Positions 38,419-46,347 of a stretch of DNA of 64,000 nucleotides are shown here, in pieces. Numbering within the stretch: position 1 is the first letter of the stretch; each line of letters opens with the position of its first letter. Location of the stretch: the NCBI GenBank assembly GCA_963756525.1, contig CAVWNR010000008.1:57299-121298 (forward strand). Reading direction: 5' to 3'. The notes beneath the pieces are model-generated. The model was not told where the DNA came from, did no database searches, and saw only the letters and a program-made list of their open reading frames with translations. Source of the DNA: CAVWNR01 sp963756525 (GTDB lineage Bacteria > Actinomycetota > Actinomycetes > Mycobacteriales > Jatrophihabitantaceae). A program made the translations under genes and the position numbers.

Positions 38419-40095
38419 GTGACCGCTCCGCCGACATCCCGACGGGCTGCGCTGCTGACCGTCGACGACGACCCAGGCGTCTCCCGCGCCGTCGCCCGCG
38501 ACCTGCGCCGCCGCTACGGCGAGCGGTATCGGATCGTGCGCGCGGACTCCGGACCGCAGGCCATGGACGCGTTGCGCGAGATGAAGCTGCGCGGCGAGAC
38601 CGTGGCGGTGATTCTCGCCGACTACCGGATGCCGCAGCAGAGCGGTCTGGAGTTCCTCGAGCAGGCCATGGACCTCTACCCAGCCGCCCGGCGGGTGCTC
38701 CTGACCGCGTACGCCGACACCGGCGCCGCCATCGAGGCGATCAACGTGATCGACCTCGACTACTACCTGCTCAAGCCGTGGGACCCTCCCGAGGAGAAGC
38801 TCTACCCGGTCATCGACGCCCAGCTGGACGCCTGGGTCGCCGAGGACTACCGCCCGACCCCCGAGACGAAGATCGTCGGGCATCGCTGGTCGGCTCGCTC
38901 GTTCGAGGTGCGCGAGTTCCTGGCGCGCAACCAGGTGCCCTACCGCTGGTACGCGGCCGACTCCGCCGAGGGCGAACGGCTGCTGCGAGCCGCCAACACC
39001 GACTGGCAGACGCTGCCGCTCGTCATCACCCCGGACGGCGACCCGCTCGTCGCGCCCACCGACGCCGAGCTGGCCGCGCGGGTCGGGCTCTCGACCATCC
39101 CGTCCGCCGCCTTCTACGACCTGGTGGTGGTCGGCGGCGGCCCGGCCGGGCTCGGCGCCGCGGTGTACGGCGCATCCGAGGGTCTGCGCACCGTCCTGGT
39201 CGAGCGGCTGGCCACCGGCGGGCAGGCCGGGCAGAGCTCGCGGATCGAGAACTACCTCGGCTTCCCGGACGGCGTATCGGGCGCGCAGCTCACCGAGCGG
39301 GCCCGCCGGCAAGCGATCAGGTTCGGCGCGGAGCTGATCACCACCCGGGACGCCGTCGGCCTGGACGTCAACGGCTCGGCCCGCACCGTGCGCTTCGCCG
39401 ATGGCGGCTCGCTCGGCGCGCACACCGTCATCCTGGCCACCGGCGTCTCGTACCGGCAGCTCGCCGCACCCGGCGTCGACCGGCTCACCGGCCGCGGCGT
39501 GTTCTACGGTTCGGCGCTGACCGAGGCCGCGAGCTGCCAGGGACACGACGTGTACGTCGTCGGCGGCGCCAACTCCGCCGGTCAAGCGGCGGCATATCTC
39601 GCCCGTGGCGCGCGTTCTGTGACCATCCTGGTGCGCGGTCCGTCGCTCGAGAGCTCGATGTCCTACTACCTGATCCAGCAGCTTGCCAACATCGGCAACG
39701 TCCGCGTTCGGACCTGCGCCGAGGTGGTCGAGGTGCACGGGAAGAAGAACCTCGAGCAGCTCAGCCTGCGCGACAACACCACCGGCGCGGTCGAGACGGT
39801 CGACGCCGGCTGGCTGTTCGTGTTCATCGGCGCCGCGCCGCGCACCGAGTGGCTCGACGGCGTCGTTGTGCGCGACGAGCGGGGCTTCATCGTCGCCGGC
39901 CCGGACCTGACCGCCGACGGCAACCGCCCGCGGGGCTGGGCGCTCGATCGCGTCCCGTACCACCTGGAGACGAGCGTGCCGGGCGTGTTCGCCGCCGGCG
40001 ACGTGCGGGCCGAGTCGGCGAAGCGGGTCGCCTCGGCCGTCGGCGAGGGCGCGATGGCCGTCATGCTCGTCCACCGCTACTTGGAGAGGCTATGA
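38419..40095 (+). CDS. Receiver domain fused to a thioredoxin-reductase-like flavoprotein
   Basis: 558 aa from GTG 38419. Residues 1-125 are a response-regulator receiver (LLTVDDDPGVSRAVARDL, phospho-Asp68 in ILADYRMPQ, LLKPWDPP). A linking thioredoxin-fold-like segment follows (IVGHRWSARSFEVREFLARNQVPYRWY). Then a FAD/NAD(P) oxidoreductase: LVVVGGGPAGLGAAVYGASEGL, GGQAGQSSRIENYLGFP, VYVVGGANSAGQAAAYLARGA, VPGVFAAGDVRAES. The CxxC of true thioredoxin reductase is absent; only one Cys (AASCQGH) is near that position. First of a three-gene ATGA/GTGA-overlapping operon with a cNMP-histidine kinase and a UBP zinc finger, a recurring actinobacterial unit without an assigned pathway. Confidence 0.9.
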   Translation: MTAPPTSRRAALLTVDDDPGVSRAVARDLRRRYGERYRIVRADSGPQAMDALREMKLRGETVAVILADYRMPQQSGLEFLEQAMDLYPAARRVLLTAYADTGAAIEAINVIDLDYYLLKPWDPPEEKLYPVIDAQLDAWVAEDYRPTPETKIVGHRWSARSFEVREFLARNQVPYRWYAADSAEGERLLRAANTDWQTLPLVITPDGDPLVAPTDAELAARVGLSTIPSAAFYDLVVVGGGPAGLGAAVYGASEGLRTVLVERLATGGQAGQSSRIENYLGFPDGVSGAQLTERARRQAIRFGAELITTRDAVGLDVNGSARTVRFADGGSLGAHTVILATGVSYRQLAAPGVDRLTGRGVFYGSALTEAASCQGHDVYVVGGANSAGQAAAYLARGARSVTILVRGPSLESSMSYYLIQQLANIGNVRVRTCAEVVEVHGKKNLEQLSLRDNTTGAVETVDAGWLFVFIGAAPRTEWLDGVVVRDERGFIVAGPDLTADGNRPRGWALDRVPYHLETSVPGVFAAGDVRAESAKRVASAVGEGAMAVMLVHRYLERL

Positions 40096-41522
40096 CGACC
40101 GAGACGCGCTGCCTGCCGTGTGACATCGACGAACTGCGCACCCTGTTCCTGTTCGAGAAGCTCACCGACGAGCAGCTGCGTTGGCTCTGCGAGCACGGCC
40201 ACGTCGAGCCATACCAGCCCGGATTCGTCTACCGCGAGGGCGAGCCCGCCACCTGGTTCTATGTGCTCCTCGACGGCGAGGTCGCGATGTCGCGCCGGGT
40301 CGGCGCCGACGACGTCGAGGTCAGCCGCACGGCTCAGCGCGGCGTGTATGCCGGCGCCTGGTTCGCCTACCTCGGCGATAGGGGCCCGCAGGCCTACAAC
40401 AGCTCGCTGCGGATCGTCGTGCCGTCGCGGCTCTACGTGCTCTCGGCCGCCGACTTCGCGCACTTCATGCGGCAGTGGTTCCCGATGTCGCTGCACCTGC
40501 TCGAGGGCCTCTTCTTCGGCAACCGCAACAGCCAGCAGGCCATTGGCCAGCGGGAACGGCTGCTCGCGCTCGGGTCGCTGTCGGCGGGGCTCACCCATGA
40601 GCTGAACAATCCGGCTGCCGCGGCGGTTCGGGCCACGTCCTCGCTGCGCGAGCGGGTGGCCGGCATGCGGCGCAAGCTCGCCACCATCGCCAGCGGACCG
40701 TACGACAGGGAAATCCTCGAGACGCTGATCCGGTTGCAGGACAACGCGGTCGAGCGCGTGGCGAAGGCCGCGCCGCTGACCCCGATGGAGGCGTCGGATC
40801 GGGAGGACGAGCTCACCGACTGGTTCGACGGGCACGGCATCGGCGCGGGATGGCAGATCGCGTCGACGTTCGTGCAGGCCGGCCTGGACGTCGACTGGCT
40901 CGACCAGGTGGCCGACGCGGTCTCCGGCGAGACGCTGGAAGGCGCCGTGCGCTGGTTGAACTACTCGCTCGAGACCGAGCTGCTGATGAGCGAGATCGAG
41001 GACGCGACCACCCGGATCTCGACACTGGTCACGGCCGCTAAGCAGTACTCCCAGATGGACCGCGCTCCCTACCAGGTGGTCGACGTGCACGAGCTGCTCG
41101 ACAGCACGCTGATCATGCTCAGCCGCAAGATCGGCGACGGGGTCACCGTCGTCAAGGAATACGACCGCTCACTGCCCGACCTGCCGGTGTACGCGGCCGA
41201 GCTGAACCAGGTGTGGACGAACCTCATCGACAACGCCGTGCAGGCGATGGACGGCCACGGCACCCTGACGATCCGCACCGCGCGGGTCGACGACCAGGTG
41301 CAGGTCGAGATCTGCGACACCGGCCCCGGGGTCGCGGACGAGATCCGCTCGCGGATCTTCGAGCCGTTCTTCACGACCAAGCCGGTCGGCGAGGGCACCG
41401 GGCTGGGCCTGGACATCTCATGGCGCATCGTCACCAAGCACCACGGCGACCTGAGCGTCGAGTCCCTGCCGGGCGACACCCGCTTCCGCGTCCGCATCCC
41501 GATCAACCCGGATCAGTCGTGA
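40092..41522 (+). CDS. Histidine kinase with N-terminal cyclic-nucleotide-binding-like domain
   Basis: 476 aa, ATG overlapping the previous stop. The N-terminal cNMP-binding fold (ELRTLFLFEKLTDEQLRWLC, VYREGEPATWFYVLLDGEVAMS) is followed by the H-box LSAGLTHELNNPAAAAVRA (His169). The C-terminal HATPase has LNQVWTNLIDNAVQAM (N-box), ICDTGPGV, FEPFFTTKPVGEGTGLGLDISWRIVTKHHG. No membrane segments, so it senses a cytoplasmic signal. The natural phospho-acceptor is the receiver domain of the flavoprotein encoded just upstream. Confidence 0.92.
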   Translation: MTTETRCLPCDIDELRTLFLFEKLTDEQLRWLCEHGHVEPYQPGFVYREGEPATWFYVLLDGEVAMSRRVGADDVEVSRTAQRGVYAGAWFAYLGDRGPQAYNSSLRIVVPSRLYVLSAADFAHFMRQWFPMSLHLLEGLFFGNRNSQQAIGQRERLLALGSLSAGLTHELNNPAAAAVRATSSLRERVAGMRRKLATIASGPYDREILETLIRLQDNAVERVAKAAPLTPMEASDREDELTDWFDGHGIGAGWQIASTFVQAGLDVDWLDQVADAVSGETLEGAVRWLNYSLETELLMSEIEDATTRISTLVTAAKQYSQMDRAPYQVVDVHELLDSTLIMLSRKIGDGVTVVKEYDRSLPDLPVYAAELNQVWTNLIDNAVQAMDGHGTLTIRTARVDDQVQVEICDTGPGVADEIRSRIFEPFFTTKPVGEGTGLGLDISWRIVTKHHGDLSVESLPGDTRFRVRIPINPDQS

Positions 41523-41857
41523 CCGCCATCGACCCTGCCGTCGCGCCCAGCGGCACCGGCTGCGTCGAGTGCGACGCCGCCGGTGGCTGGTGGGTGCACC
41601 TGCGCCGCTGCGCGCAGTGCGGCCACATCGGCTGCTGCGACTCCTCGCCGGAACAGCACGCGCGCCGGCACGCCGAGGGCACCGGCCACCCCGTGGTGCG
41701 CAGCTTCGAGCCGGGCGAGTCCTGGTTCTGGAACTACGCCACCGAGCAGTACGCGGACGGCCCCGAGCTGGCCGAGCCGCAGCATCATCCGCTCGACCAG
41801 CCGGTGCCCGGCCCGGCCGGGCGGGTGCCGACCGACTGGCGCCGGCAGGTGCACTGA
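41519..41857 (+). CDS. UBP-type zinc-finger protein
   Basis: 112 aa, GTG overlapping the kinase stop. Zinc ligands in order: GTGCVECDAAGGWWVHLRRCAQCGHIGCCDSSPEQHARRHAEGTGHPVV, the ZnF-UBP pattern (C-x2-C, C-x2-C, H). The rest is short and acidic (SWFWNYATEQYADGP). In eukaryotes this finger binds ubiquitin C-termini; the bacterial ligand is unknown. It is always of interest in this flavoprotein/kinase operon because it may recognise the modified target or the partner protein. 2-base gap to the next gene. Confidence 0.9.
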   Translation: MTAIDPAVAPSGTGCVECDAAGGWWVHLRRCAQCGHIGCCDSSPEQHARRHAEGTGHPVVRSFEPGESWFWNYATEQYADGPELAEPQHHPLDQPVPGPAGRVPTDWRRQVH

Positions 41858-41859
41858 GC

Positions 41860-44115
41860 ATGCCCGGTGCGCTCGGCTGGCTCGCCGCGCGCGACCCGGG
41901 CTGGTTCGCGCTGCACCGCGCGATCCGCGCCGCCGTCGTCTGTCCGGCCGCGTTCGCGATCGGCTCGCAGCTCGTCGGCGACGCGCGGGTGGCGACGTTC
42001 GCCGCGTTCGGGTCGTTCGCGCTGCTGCTGTTCGTCGACTTCTCTAGTAACCGGTCGGGCCGCCTGGCGGCCTACTCGCTGCTCGGCGTCGCGGGCTGCG
42101 CGCTGATCGCCCTCGGCACGATCACCTCACGGCCCAGTTGGCTCGCGGTTGCCGCAATGGCCGTCGTGGGCTTCGCGATCCTCTTCGCCGGGGTGCTCAG
42201 TTCGGTGATCGCCGCGGCGAGCCGGGCCGCGCTGCTGGCGTTCATCCTCGCGGTGATGCTGCCCGGCGGTGCCTCCGACATCCCGCTACGGCTCGCGGGC
42301 TGGGGCATCGCGTTTGCGATCAGCGTGCCGGCCGCGCTGTTCGTCTGGCCGCCGAGATCGGTGAACCAGCTGCGGATGCGCACCGCCGACACCTGCCGCG
42401 CGCTTGCCGCGATGCTCCACCCGGTGCAGCCGCCGGCGGCCGGCGGCGACCCGCTGGTCGCCGTACTGCGGGCAACCGACGAGCTGCAGGTCGCCTTCCG
42501 GGCCAGCACCTCGCGGCCGGTGACGCTCAGCACCGGCGGCCGGCTGCTGATGCGGCTGGTGGACGAGTTGGAGTGGCTCAGCACGGCGGTCGTGAACGCC
42601 TGCGCGGACGCGCCCGAGCAGTGGCCGGAGGTCGGCCGCCGGCTGCGGCTGGCCTGCGCGGAGGCGCTCGAGGCTGCGGCACGGGTGCTGGGTCACGACG
42701 GGTCCGGGCCGACCCGCGAGGGCTGCGATCGGCTCGAGGACTGCCTGACCCGGCTCGAGGCATGCCGGCGCGAGATCGCCGAGGAGACGCTGCACGCGCT
42801 CGCCTCGGACACGCAGGGCGCGCTCGTCGGGGACGGCACGGGACGCGGCCCGGCGCCGGGCGAGTTCGACCGGCCGCTGTATGCCGCGCACGAGCTCGGG
42901 TACGCGGTGTGGCTCACCGGGCGCACGGTCTCGGTGATCGCGGCGGCCGACGCGCGCAGCTGGCTGGCCCGCCTGTTCGGCCGGCGGCCGGCGGGCGGGT
43001 CGGTCGGCGAGCTCGCCGCCGCCGAGCAGATCGCCTCCGGGCACATGGACAGCCACTCGGTGTGGCTGCAGAACAGCCTGCGCGGTGCGGCCGGCCTCGC
43101 TGCCGCCGTCCTGATCGCCGACGTGTCGAGCGCGCAGCACGGCTTCTGGGTCGTCCTCGGCGCGCTGTCGGTGCTGCGCTCCAACGCGCTCTCGACCGGG
43201 ACGATTGCGCTGCGCGCGCTGGCCGGGACGGTCGCCGGCTTCGTCGTCGGCGCGCTGCTGCTGCAGGCCATCGGCACCAGCCCGGACGTGCTCTGGGCGG
43301 TGCTGCCCGTCGTGGTGCTCCTGGCCGGGTTCGCGCCCAACGCAATCTCGTTCACGGCCGGCCAGGCGGCGTTCACCATCGTAGTGATCGTTCTGTTCAA
43401 CATCATCGCGCCGGCCGGCTGGACGATCGGACTGCTCCGGGTCGAGGACGTCGCGATCGGCTGCGCCGCGTCCGTCGTCGCCGGCGTGCTCTTCTGGCCG
43501 CGTGGCGCGACCGCCGCGCTGGGCGGATCGCTCGCCGACGGCTACCGCACCGCCGGCGCCTACCTGCGCGCTGGTGTCGGGCTGGCGGCCGGGCGCAACG
43601 GGTCGCCGGCAAGCGAGCACGAGCAGGCCCGGGCGGCGGGCTGGCGGCTCGACGACGCGCTGCGCCAATACCTCGCCGAGCGCGGCGGTAAGCAGGTGCC
43701 GCTGCAGAGCGTGACGGCGCTCGTCAACGGCGCCGCCCGCCTGCGGCTGGCCGGGGAGGCGATCGTCGCGCTGCACGGGCACGAGAACGTCCCGCCATCG
43801 GCCAACGGGCTGGCCGAGCCGGTGCGAGTGCTCGTCGGGCGCGCCGACACGGTCGCGTCCTGGTACGACTCGGCCGCCACGGCGCTGACCGATTCCGCGG
43901 CGCCTCTGCCGACGGCCGGCGACCGGCCCGACCAGTCCTTCCTCGACACCGTCCTGCCTGCCATCACCAACTGCAGCCTCGACCAGGCCACGCACGCCGA
44001 GCGGCTGCTGTGGGCCGGCCAGTACCTGGGCGACGTCGACCGTCTCCGCGACGAGCTCACTGCCCCGCTCGCCGCCGTGCGGGCGACGCAGCGCCGCCCC
44101 TGGTGGCTGCGCTGA
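41860..44115 (+). CDS. FUSC-family inner membrane protein (aromatic acid exporter-like)
   Basis: 751 aa from ATG 41860. Two membrane bundles (about residues 20-155 and 405-555) separated by a large cytoplasmic domain: FAAFGSFALLLFVDFSSNRSGRLAAYSLLG, FILAVMLPGGASDIPLRLAGWGIAFAISVPAALFVWPP; later SSAQHGFWVVLGALSVLRSNALSTGTIALRALAGTVAGFVVGAL. The SxxHGFWV.L.xLxVLR block is the FUSC hallmark. It would export aromatic carboxylic acids or stress compounds. Downstream of the UBP gene on the same strand. Confidence 0.88.
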   Translation: MPGALGWLAARDPGWFALHRAIRAAVVCPAAFAIGSQLVGDARVATFAAFGSFALLLFVDFSSNRSGRLAAYSLLGVAGCALIALGTITSRPSWLAVAAMAVVGFAILFAGVLSSVIAAASRAALLAFILAVMLPGGASDIPLRLAGWGIAFAISVPAALFVWPPRSVNQLRMRTADTCRALAAMLHPVQPPAAGGDPLVAVLRATDELQVAFRASTSRPVTLSTGGRLLMRLVDELEWLSTAVVNACADAPEQWPEVGRRLRLACAEALEAAARVLGHDGSGPTREGCDRLEDCLTRLEACRREIAEETLHALASDTQGALVGDGTGRGPAPGEFDRPLYAAHELGYAVWLTGRTVSVIAAADARSWLARLFGRRPAGGSVGELAAAEQIASGHMDSHSVWLQNSLRGAAGLAAAVLIADVSSAQHGFWVVLGALSVLRSNALSTGTIALRALAGTVAGFVVGALLLQAIGTSPDVLWAVLPVVVLLAGFAPNAISFTAGQAAFTIVVIVLFNIIAPAGWTIGLLRVEDVAIGCAASVVAGVLFWPRGATAALGGSLADGYRTAGAYLRAGVGLAAGRNGSPASEHEQARAAGWRLDDALRQYLAERGGKQVPLQSVTALVNGAARLRLAGEAIVALHGHENVPPSANGLAEPVRVLVGRADTVASWYDSAATALTDSAAPLPTAGDRPDQSFLDTVLPAITNCSLDQATHAERLLWAGQYLGDVDRLRDELTAPLAAVRATQRRPWWLR

Positions 44116-44133
44116 GCCCGTATCGTGTAGTGG

Positions 44134-44814
44134 GTGCTCATCAGGGCCTCCGGCGCGGCCTGGGCATACGTCCGCAGGGCGCCCGGGACGTTCATCTGGC
44201 TGGCGATCCTGCTGGCGACCACACTGCTCATCCGCAACGTCCCGCCGCACGTCGCGTACGAGATCCTGGAACGGCGCTCGACCAACCTGCATTACCTGGC
44301 GGTCTCGCCCATCCGGGTGCTGGTAACCAGCGCGCTGTGGATCGACGGCGGTGGCTGGATCTTCTACTTCCTGCTCTACAACATCTTTCACGTCCCCGCC
44401 GAACGGTGGTTGGGCACGGCACGGTGGTTGGTCGTGCTGGTGATCGCGCACGTCGGCGCGACGTACATCAGTGAGGGCGTCCTGTACTGGGCGATCGACC
44501 ACGGATACGCGCGGCACAGCGCGGTCTACACGCTCGACTACGGCGTCAGTTACGCGCTGGCCGGCGTCATCGCGGTGCTCACCTACCGCATCGTCGCGCC
44601 GTGGCGCTATCTCTACCTGGCGATCGTGCTGCTCTTCTACGGGACCGGCATCGCCATCTCCCGGGACTTCACCAGTATCGGGCATTTCTCCGCCGTGCTG
44701 CTCGGGCTGGCCTGCTACCCGCTCACCCGTGGCCGCCCCGGACGCTGGGACCCGGCCGAATCGATGCCCGCGCTGACCGAGCGGGTGCATCGCAAGCACG
44801 CGGCCGAACACTGA
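44134..44814 (+). CDS. Rhomboid-like integral membrane protein
   Basis: 226 aa from GTG 44134. About six helices, e.g. FIWLAILLATTLLIRNV, GWIFYFLLYNIFHVPAERWLG, WLVVLVIAHVGATYISEGVLYW. Candidate catalytic residues of a rhomboid protease are visible: Ser in LDYGVSYALAGV and His in TSIGHFSAVLLGLACYPL, arranged on successive helices. The Ser lacks the usual following Gly (G-x-S-Y rather than G-x-S-G), so activity is uncertain. 18 bases downstream of the FUSC gene. Confidence 0.8.
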   Translation: MLIRASGAAWAYVRRAPGTFIWLAILLATTLLIRNVPPHVAYEILERRSTNLHYLAVSPIRVLVTSALWIDGGGWIFYFLLYNIFHVPAERWLGTARWLVVLVIAHVGATYISEGVLYWAIDHGYARHSAVYTLDYGVSYALAGVIAVLTYRIVAPWRYLYLAIVLLFYGTGIAISRDFTSIGHFSAVLLGLACYPLTRGRPGRWDPAESMPALTERVHRKHAAEH

Positions 44815-44883
44815 CCAGCGCCGGCAGCAGCGGATGCGGGATACTCGACCTTTCACGATCGGTTCGACGTCGGGAGAGCTCGA

Positions 44884-45912
44884 ATGCCCATCGCCACGCC
44901 TGAGATCTACGCCGAGATGCTCGACCGTGCCCGTGACGCGGGCTTCGCCTATCCGGCGATCAACTGCACGTCGTCCGAGACGGTGAATGCCGCGCTGCGC
45001 GGGTTCGCCGAGGCCGGCAGCGACGGCATCATCCAGATCTCCACCGGCGGCGCCGAGTTCGCGTCCGGCACGCACGTCAAGGACATGGTCACCGGAGCGG
45101 TGGCGCTGGCCGACTTCGCGCATGTCGTCGCGGCGAAGTACCCGATCCACGTCGCGCTGCACACCGACCACTGCCCGAAGGACAAGCTCGACGGCTACGT
45201 CCGCCCGCTGCTGGCGTTGTCGAAGGAACGGGTCGACCGGGGGCAGGAGCCGCTGTTCCAGTCGCACATGTGGGACGGCTCGGCGATCGACCTGGAGGAG
45301 AACCTGAAGATCGCGGCGGAGCTGCTCGAGAAGGCGGCTGCGGCGAGGATCGTCCTCGAGCTCGAGATCGGCGTCGTCGGCGGCGAGGAGGACGGCGTCG
45401 TAGGTGAGATGAACGAAAAGCTGTACACCACGCCGGGCGACGCGCTGCGCACCGCCGAGATGCTCGGCACCGGCGAGAAGGGCCGCTACCTCTTGGCCGC
45501 GACGTTCGGCAACGTCCACGGCGTGTACAAGCCCGGCAACGTCAAGCTCCGCCCGGTAGTTCTGAAGGAGATCCAGGAGGCGGTGGGGGAGAAGGTCGGC
45601 AAGCCACGGCCGTTCGAACTGGTGTTCCACGGCGGTTCCGGCTCGGAGCTGGACGAGATCCGCGAGGCCGTCAGCTACGGCGTGGTGAAGATGAACGTCG
45701 ACACCGACACCCAGTACGCATTCACCCGCGAGATCGCCGGGCACATGTTCACGAAGTACGACGGCGTGCTGAAGGTCGACGGCGAGGTCGGCAACAAGAA
45801 GGCCTACGACCCGCGCTCCTACCTCAAGCTGGCCGAGGTGGGGATGGCGGCGCGGGTTCAGCAGGCCTGCGAGGCACTGCTTTCCGCGGGCACTTCGCCG
45901 TCTGCGGCATGA
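44884..45912 (+). CDS. fbaA: Class II fructose-bisphosphate aldolase
   Basis: 342 aa. Zinc-dependent aldolase of glycolysis. Landmarks: YPAINCTSSETVNAALRGFAEAGSDGIIQISTGGAEF, HVALHTDHCPKDKL (zinc His), LELEIGVVGGEEDGV, LAATFGNVHGVYKPGNVKL, LVFHGGSGSELDEIREAVSYGVVKMNVDTDTQYAFTREI, GNKKAYDPRSYLKLAE. The length matches the long class II A form. ATG 44884 has GGGAGAG 7 bases upstream. Its stop overlaps the start of the DUF3151 gene (ATGA). Confidence 0.96.
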   Translation: MPIATPEIYAEMLDRARDAGFAYPAINCTSSETVNAALRGFAEAGSDGIIQISTGGAEFASGTHVKDMVTGAVALADFAHVVAAKYPIHVALHTDHCPKDKLDGYVRPLLALSKERVDRGQEPLFQSHMWDGSAIDLEENLKIAAELLEKAAAARIVLELEIGVVGGEEDGVVGEMNEKLYTTPGDALRTAEMLGTGEKGRYLLAATFGNVHGVYKPGNVKLRPVVLKEIQEAVGEKVGKPRPFELVFHGGSGSELDEIREAVSYGVVKMNVDTDTQYAFTREIAGHMFTKYDGVLKVDGEVGNKKAYDPRSYLKLAEVGMAARVQQACEALLSAGTSPSAA

Positions 45913-46324
45913 CCTCGCACGGCAACCTGCTGCACCGCCCACCAAGCTTCCCGAAGATCCGGCGGTCGCACAGCTCGACGCCGGGGACGACCCGGCGGCG
46001 GTGGCCGCGGCCTACCCCGCGTCGTCGGCGGCCTGGGCCACCCTCGCCGAGGCGGCGTTGCGCGACGGGCGTCCCATCGACGCGTACGCCTACGCGCGCA
46101 CCGGCTACCACCGCGGCCTGGACGCGCTGCGCCGCGCCGGCTGGAAGGGCAGCGGCCCCATCCCGTGGGCGCACCAGCCCAATCGCGGGTTCCTGCGCGC
46201 GCTGCACGCCCTGGGCGCGGCCGCCGCCGCGCTCGGCGAGGACGACGAGGCCGCTCGCTGCGCGGCGTTCCTGCACGACAGCGACCCCACCGCCCCGCGC
46301 TTTTGGCAGTTTGGGAGCCAATAG
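45909..46324 (+). pseudogene. DUF3151 family protein, frameshifted near the N-terminus
   Basis: The ATG at 45909 overlaps the aldolase stop and encodes MTSHGNLL, the expected DUF3151 start. After about base 45932 the family sequence continues in another frame: PPTKLPEDPAVAQLDAGDDPAAVAAAYPASSAAWATLAEAALRDGR, then AYAYARTGYHRGLDALRRAGWKG and PNRGFLRALHALG. One base appears missing between the NLL codons and PPT. No start codon exists in the second frame upstream, except GTG at 46001 inside the domain. The C-terminal codons RFWQFGSQ are made of the palindrome at 46301-46342. Fba-DUF3151 adjacency is common in actinobacteria. Confidence 0.65.
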
Positions 46325-46342
46325 GGTCCCAAACTGCCAAAA
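46301..46342. terminator. 16-10-16 perfect palindrome between convergent genes
   Basis: TTTTGGCAGTTTGGGA (46301-46316) pairs with TCCCAAACTGCCAAAA (46327-46342). It contains the DUF3151 stop (46322-46324) and ends 5 bases before the trpB2 stop, so it can serve both directions. Confidence 0.75.
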
Positions 46343-46347
46343 CCGGT

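Noticed and set aside
42286..45945. A 1219-codon open frame on the minus strand across the FUSC, rhomboid and aldolase genes
   Set aside because: Antisense shadow caused by high GC and codon bias; composition is Arg/Gly/Val/Gln-rich without any domain, while the plus strand carries recognisable families throughout.
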